A stretch of DNA of 8,383 nucleotides, taken from NCBI GenBank assembly GCA_013817465.1, contig JACDCP010000139.1:1-8383 (forward strand), in the 5' to 3' direction. The translations under genes were made by a program, and so were the position numbers. Shown one piece after another: positions 6,561 through 8,383 of the stretch (its first letter is position 1; every line of letters starts with the position of its first letter). The notes beneath the pieces are model-generated. The model did not search any database, was not told the origin of the DNA, and saw only the letters and a list, made by a program, of their open reading frames with translations. The stretch comes from Gammaproteobacteria bacterium (GTDB taxonomy: Bacteria; Pseudomonadota; Gammaproteobacteria; Steroidobacterales; JACDCP01).

Positions 6561-7336
6561 TTAGCTTGGTTTTCCTTCTCCTTTCTTTTCCGCTCTTCGA
6601 GACGCCTTTTCCAACTGGCCTCCTGCTGCTTCCGCTTGCGGTCCTCCTGCCCCTGGGGAGGCGGGTTGAGGTATCTGTCAAGGCGTGCGGAGAGTTCACT
6701 GTCTGAAGCGACAAGCACCTTGAGTGTTTCTCGCCTCTTACGGGGCCGATTGCTATCGACGTAGAGTCTGAAGGCGAGGGACAAAGCCACAAGCCGGTTA
6801 TCGCGTAACGGCTGGCTTAGAATCTGGCCCGCGACATACTCGAAGTCGACCTCGCCCAACCGCCAAAAAGCGCCGAATATCGCCGCGCGCCAGAATTCAT
6901 CGAGACGTTCGCCGCGCTTCTTGTCGAGGCCGGTTCTGGCTTCTTCAACGTCGTACCAGAACAGGGTGCGATTGAGTTCAGGCCATTCGGGAACGAGCTC
7001 TGCAAAGCCGATTTTTGCATCTCGAAGCTCGTCCGTGCGGTGGTCCTGGGCAATTCGGAAGTTGCGAAGAACACTGAGCGTCGAAGGCTCAAGCGCGGCC
7101 GGATGCCGTTCCCGAATGAGCCGCTCGACTGACTGCGCGGCCGCTTTCAGCAGCCACCCGAACTTCTCCGACACCTCACAGTAGCGTCGTTCGATGACAG
7201 GTGGCTGATGCAGTAGGTCGTTCAACCCGGAAACGAGTGGGGGCAGGAGGGTGATATCGGCTGCCTGCGCGAACTTTCCAACGGCGTCGGTTAGATGGTC
7301 GACACTGTAGAGTTCCTTTTCAGCACTCTTCGCCAA
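6437..7336 (-). pseudogene. Middle part of NACHT-family protein, helical with Lys/Glu-rich coiled coil
   Basis: An open frame of 299 codons whose nominal start is a TTG at 7336. The same frame continues upstream as PETIAWLLAALAK back to about 7366, where it meets the aldo-keto reductase end, so the start is not genuine and the N-terminal part with the ATPase is missing. Residues 1-220 look helical (SVDHLTDAVGKFAQAADITL; IFGAFWRLGEVDFEYVAGQI). Residues about 228-270 form a strongly charged coiled coil (EDRKRKQQEASWKRRLEERK and on). After HHVSTAQYY (about 288) the frame is lost at 6471-6474. One extra T on the minus strand would give YY-LHERIRERDG and join it to the next fragment, so the two were one gene. 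Its GC content looks lower than that of the two-component genes, which fits acquired DNA. Assignment to the NACHT family rests on recalled similarity, not on a motif in this piece. Confidence 0.62.
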
Positions 7337-7361
7337 AGCGGCCAGAAGCCATGCGATCGTT

Positions 7362-7385
7362 TCAGGCGACGGGACGGTGTCCTGA
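7362..7385. other. Recombination junction between aldo-keto reductase and NACHT-family fragment
   Basis: Reading leftward on the minus strand, aldo-keto reductase similarity is normal through FALKYVVS (S277 at 7385-7383), where the family continues with HPAVT-CAIP. Here it becomes GHRPVA and stops at 7362. In another frame, PETIAWLLAALAKSAEKELY of the NACHT-family fragment is already open from about 7366. Both genes lose their normal ends within about 20 bases. No IS end or target duplication is visible at the point of joining, so illegitimate recombination or an older deletion is the simplest reading. Confidence 0.6.
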
Positions 7386-8213
7386 GACGACGTACTTCAG
7401 AGCAAACTGCGCCCAACTCTCGATGCCGATCTCGGCCGCCCACTGCGGAATCGGCTGGTCGCCAAACGCCTCGAACACGCGCCCGCGCCCGAAAGGCAGC
7501 GCCGCGAGCACGGCGATCCCCTCATCCTGCGCCAGCGGAAGGATGCGCGCTTCCACCTCGCGATTGTCGATGGCGTAGTCTACTTCGATGAAGTCCAGCG
7601 GCTCGTTCCGCATGATCTGCTCGAGCTGCTCGTACTGGTTGGGAGAGGTGGTCGTCACGCCGAGGTACTTGATGCGCCCGCTCTCTTTCAGGTCCCGGAG
7701 CACCGGGAGCATCTCGTTCACCCCGGCGAGGTTGTGCACCTGGATGAGCTCGATATGGTCCGTCCGCAGGCGCCGGAAGGACTGCTCGATTTCGGCGATA
7801 CCGGCTTCGCGGCCCTGACCGCCTGCGCCCACCTTGGTGGCGTAGAACACCTGGTCCCGGATGCCCAGATCAGCCACGAGATCGCCGACGACCGTCTCGG
7901 CGGTCCCGTAACTGGGCGCCGTGTCGATCATCTTCCCGCCCAGGTCGACGAAGTGCTGCAGGACCTCCCTTAGCGGGGCGCGCTCTTCGGCCGACGTGCC
8001 GACGTTATACCGCCGCGCCGTCCCGATGCCGATCACGGGGATCTGTTCGCCGCTGGAAGGGATCGTCTTCGAGAACAGGTCGGCCGCTCTTTGGCCGGAC
8101 GGCGGGATACCGGCATGTAAGCACCGTGTGCCCAGCAGAAGAAGGCCGGCCCCCACGCCGGCGCATAGCTTGATCGCTTCCCTCCGGGTTATGTTCGTCG
8201 TCGAGTTTCGCAT
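7362..8213 (-). CDS. Tat-signal aldo/keto reductase, C-terminally truncated
   Basis: An NAD(P)H-dependent oxidoreductase of the aldo-keto reductase superfamily, 283 residues. The N-terminus NITRREAIKLCAGVGAGLLL carries a twin-arginine motif (R10, R11) and a hydrophobic stretch, so export by Tat is likely; the mature part begins near residue 35. The (beta/alpha)8 fold starts at TIPSSGEQIPVIGIGT, and the catalytic tetrad is complete: D97 (MIDTAPSYG), Y102, K127 (FYATKVG) and H160 (IQVHNL). Conserved IKYLGVTTTS and FIEVDYAI follow. The protein breaks off after FALKYVVS, where relatives continue with a cofactor-binding segment (CAIP-TS-P-H--DN) and about 40 more residues, so cofactor binding and folding are probably lost. 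I chose the ATG at 8213 over one at 8252 because it sits just before the Tat signal and has AGG about 10 bases upstream. Substrate unknown. Confidence 0.85.
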   Translation of the reverse strand: MRNSTTNITRREAIKLCAGVGAGLLLLGTRCLHAGIPPSGQRAADLFSKTIPSSGEQIPVIGIGTARRYNVGTSAEERAPLREVLQHFVDLGGKMIDTAPSYGTAETVVGDLVADLGIRDQVFYATKVGAGGQGREAGIAEIEQSFRRLRTDHIELIQVHNLAGVNEMLPVLRDLKESGRIKYLGVTTTSPNQYEQLEQIMRNEPLDFIEVDYAIDNREVEARILPLAQDEGIAVLAALPFGRGRVFEAFGDQPIPQWAAEIGIESWAQFALKYVVSGHRPVA

Positions 8214-8383
8214 GGTGCACCTGTGGTTATGTTGGATGGCCGGCGGCCGCACGAGCCTTTCGTCTGCAAATAAATATACAATAATGCCGTATTAAGAAGA
8301 CATATCGGATCTCCAAATCTGCCCGTGCGGGAACCCGAGCTGTGCTACCGCCGATCAAAAACAGATCACAAACCGTCGGGGTC
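8214..8383 (-). promoter_or_regulatory. A/T-rich upstream region of the aldo-keto reductase gene
   Basis: About 170 bases upstream of the leftward reductase. A marked A/T-rich patch at 8268-8300 stands out in GC-rich DNA. On the minus strand it holds TATATT (8278-8273) as a possible -10, with only a poor -35 18 bases further up (TGTCTT), and a partial dyad AATA...TATT (8280-8293). A promoter and operator here are plausible for the reductase. No gene is seen up to the right edge. Confidence 0.3.

Noticed and set aside
8214..8252. Longer start (ATG at 8252) for the aldo-keto reductase
   Set aside because: It would put 13 extra residues (MRPPAIQHNHRCT) before the Tat motif. The ATG at 8213 has the better-placed AGG and gives a normal signal peptide.
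1..8383. CRISPR array, tRNA or rRNA genes
   Set aside because: No regularly spaced repeats with unique spacers, no cloverleaf-like tRNA sequence and no conserved rRNA segments were seen on either strand.

Overview
The window is GC-rich bacterial DNA with long open frames on both strands. The response regulator, histidine kinase, DJ-1 and aldo-keto reductase sequences look like a GC-rich proteobacterium, perhaps a gammaproteobacterium near the Xanthomonadales. That placement is an inference from protein style only. No rRNA, tRNA or CRISPR array was seen.

Layout from left to right. (1) Minus strand, 345 to the left edge: the N-terminal start of a NACHT/STAND-type NTPase with a GSGKT Walker A motif, broken by two single-base frameshifts and running out of the window. 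(2) 592-908, plus strand: the C-terminal remnant of an IS91-family (Y2, rolling-circle) transposase, also frameshifted. (3) 1213-4328, plus strand: an intact block made of an OmpR-type response regulator, its overlapping membrane histidine kinase and, 60 bp further on, a membrane-anchored DJ-1/PfpI (GATase1-like) protein. (4) 4329-4751: a spacer with three copies of a CAGGTCTG core and one weak 57-codon ORF. (5) 7366-4752, minus strand: the middle and C-terminal parts of a large protein with helical repeats, a Lys/Glu-rich coiled coil and a C-terminal PD-(D/E)xK nuclease-like domain, split by a -1 frameshift. It looks like the missing back half of the NACHT family seen at the left edge. (6) 8213-7362, minus strand: a Tat-signal aldo-keto reductase that loses its C-terminus exactly where the NACHT-family homology begins, so the two genes are joined at a recombination junction near 7366-7382.

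The intact core (two-component system plus DJ-1 protein) reads as one co-oriented envelope or stress-response unit. It is bracketed by debris: a transposase tail, both ends of a NACHT-nuclease defence-type protein in an order that one simple insertion cannot explain, and a decapitated aldo-keto reductase. The most interesting content is this candidate NACHT-(helical repeat)-PD-(D/E)xK defence protein, which appears to be inactivated here. All four frameshifts fall in short homopolymer runs within the debris, so both real decay and long-read indel error must be considered.
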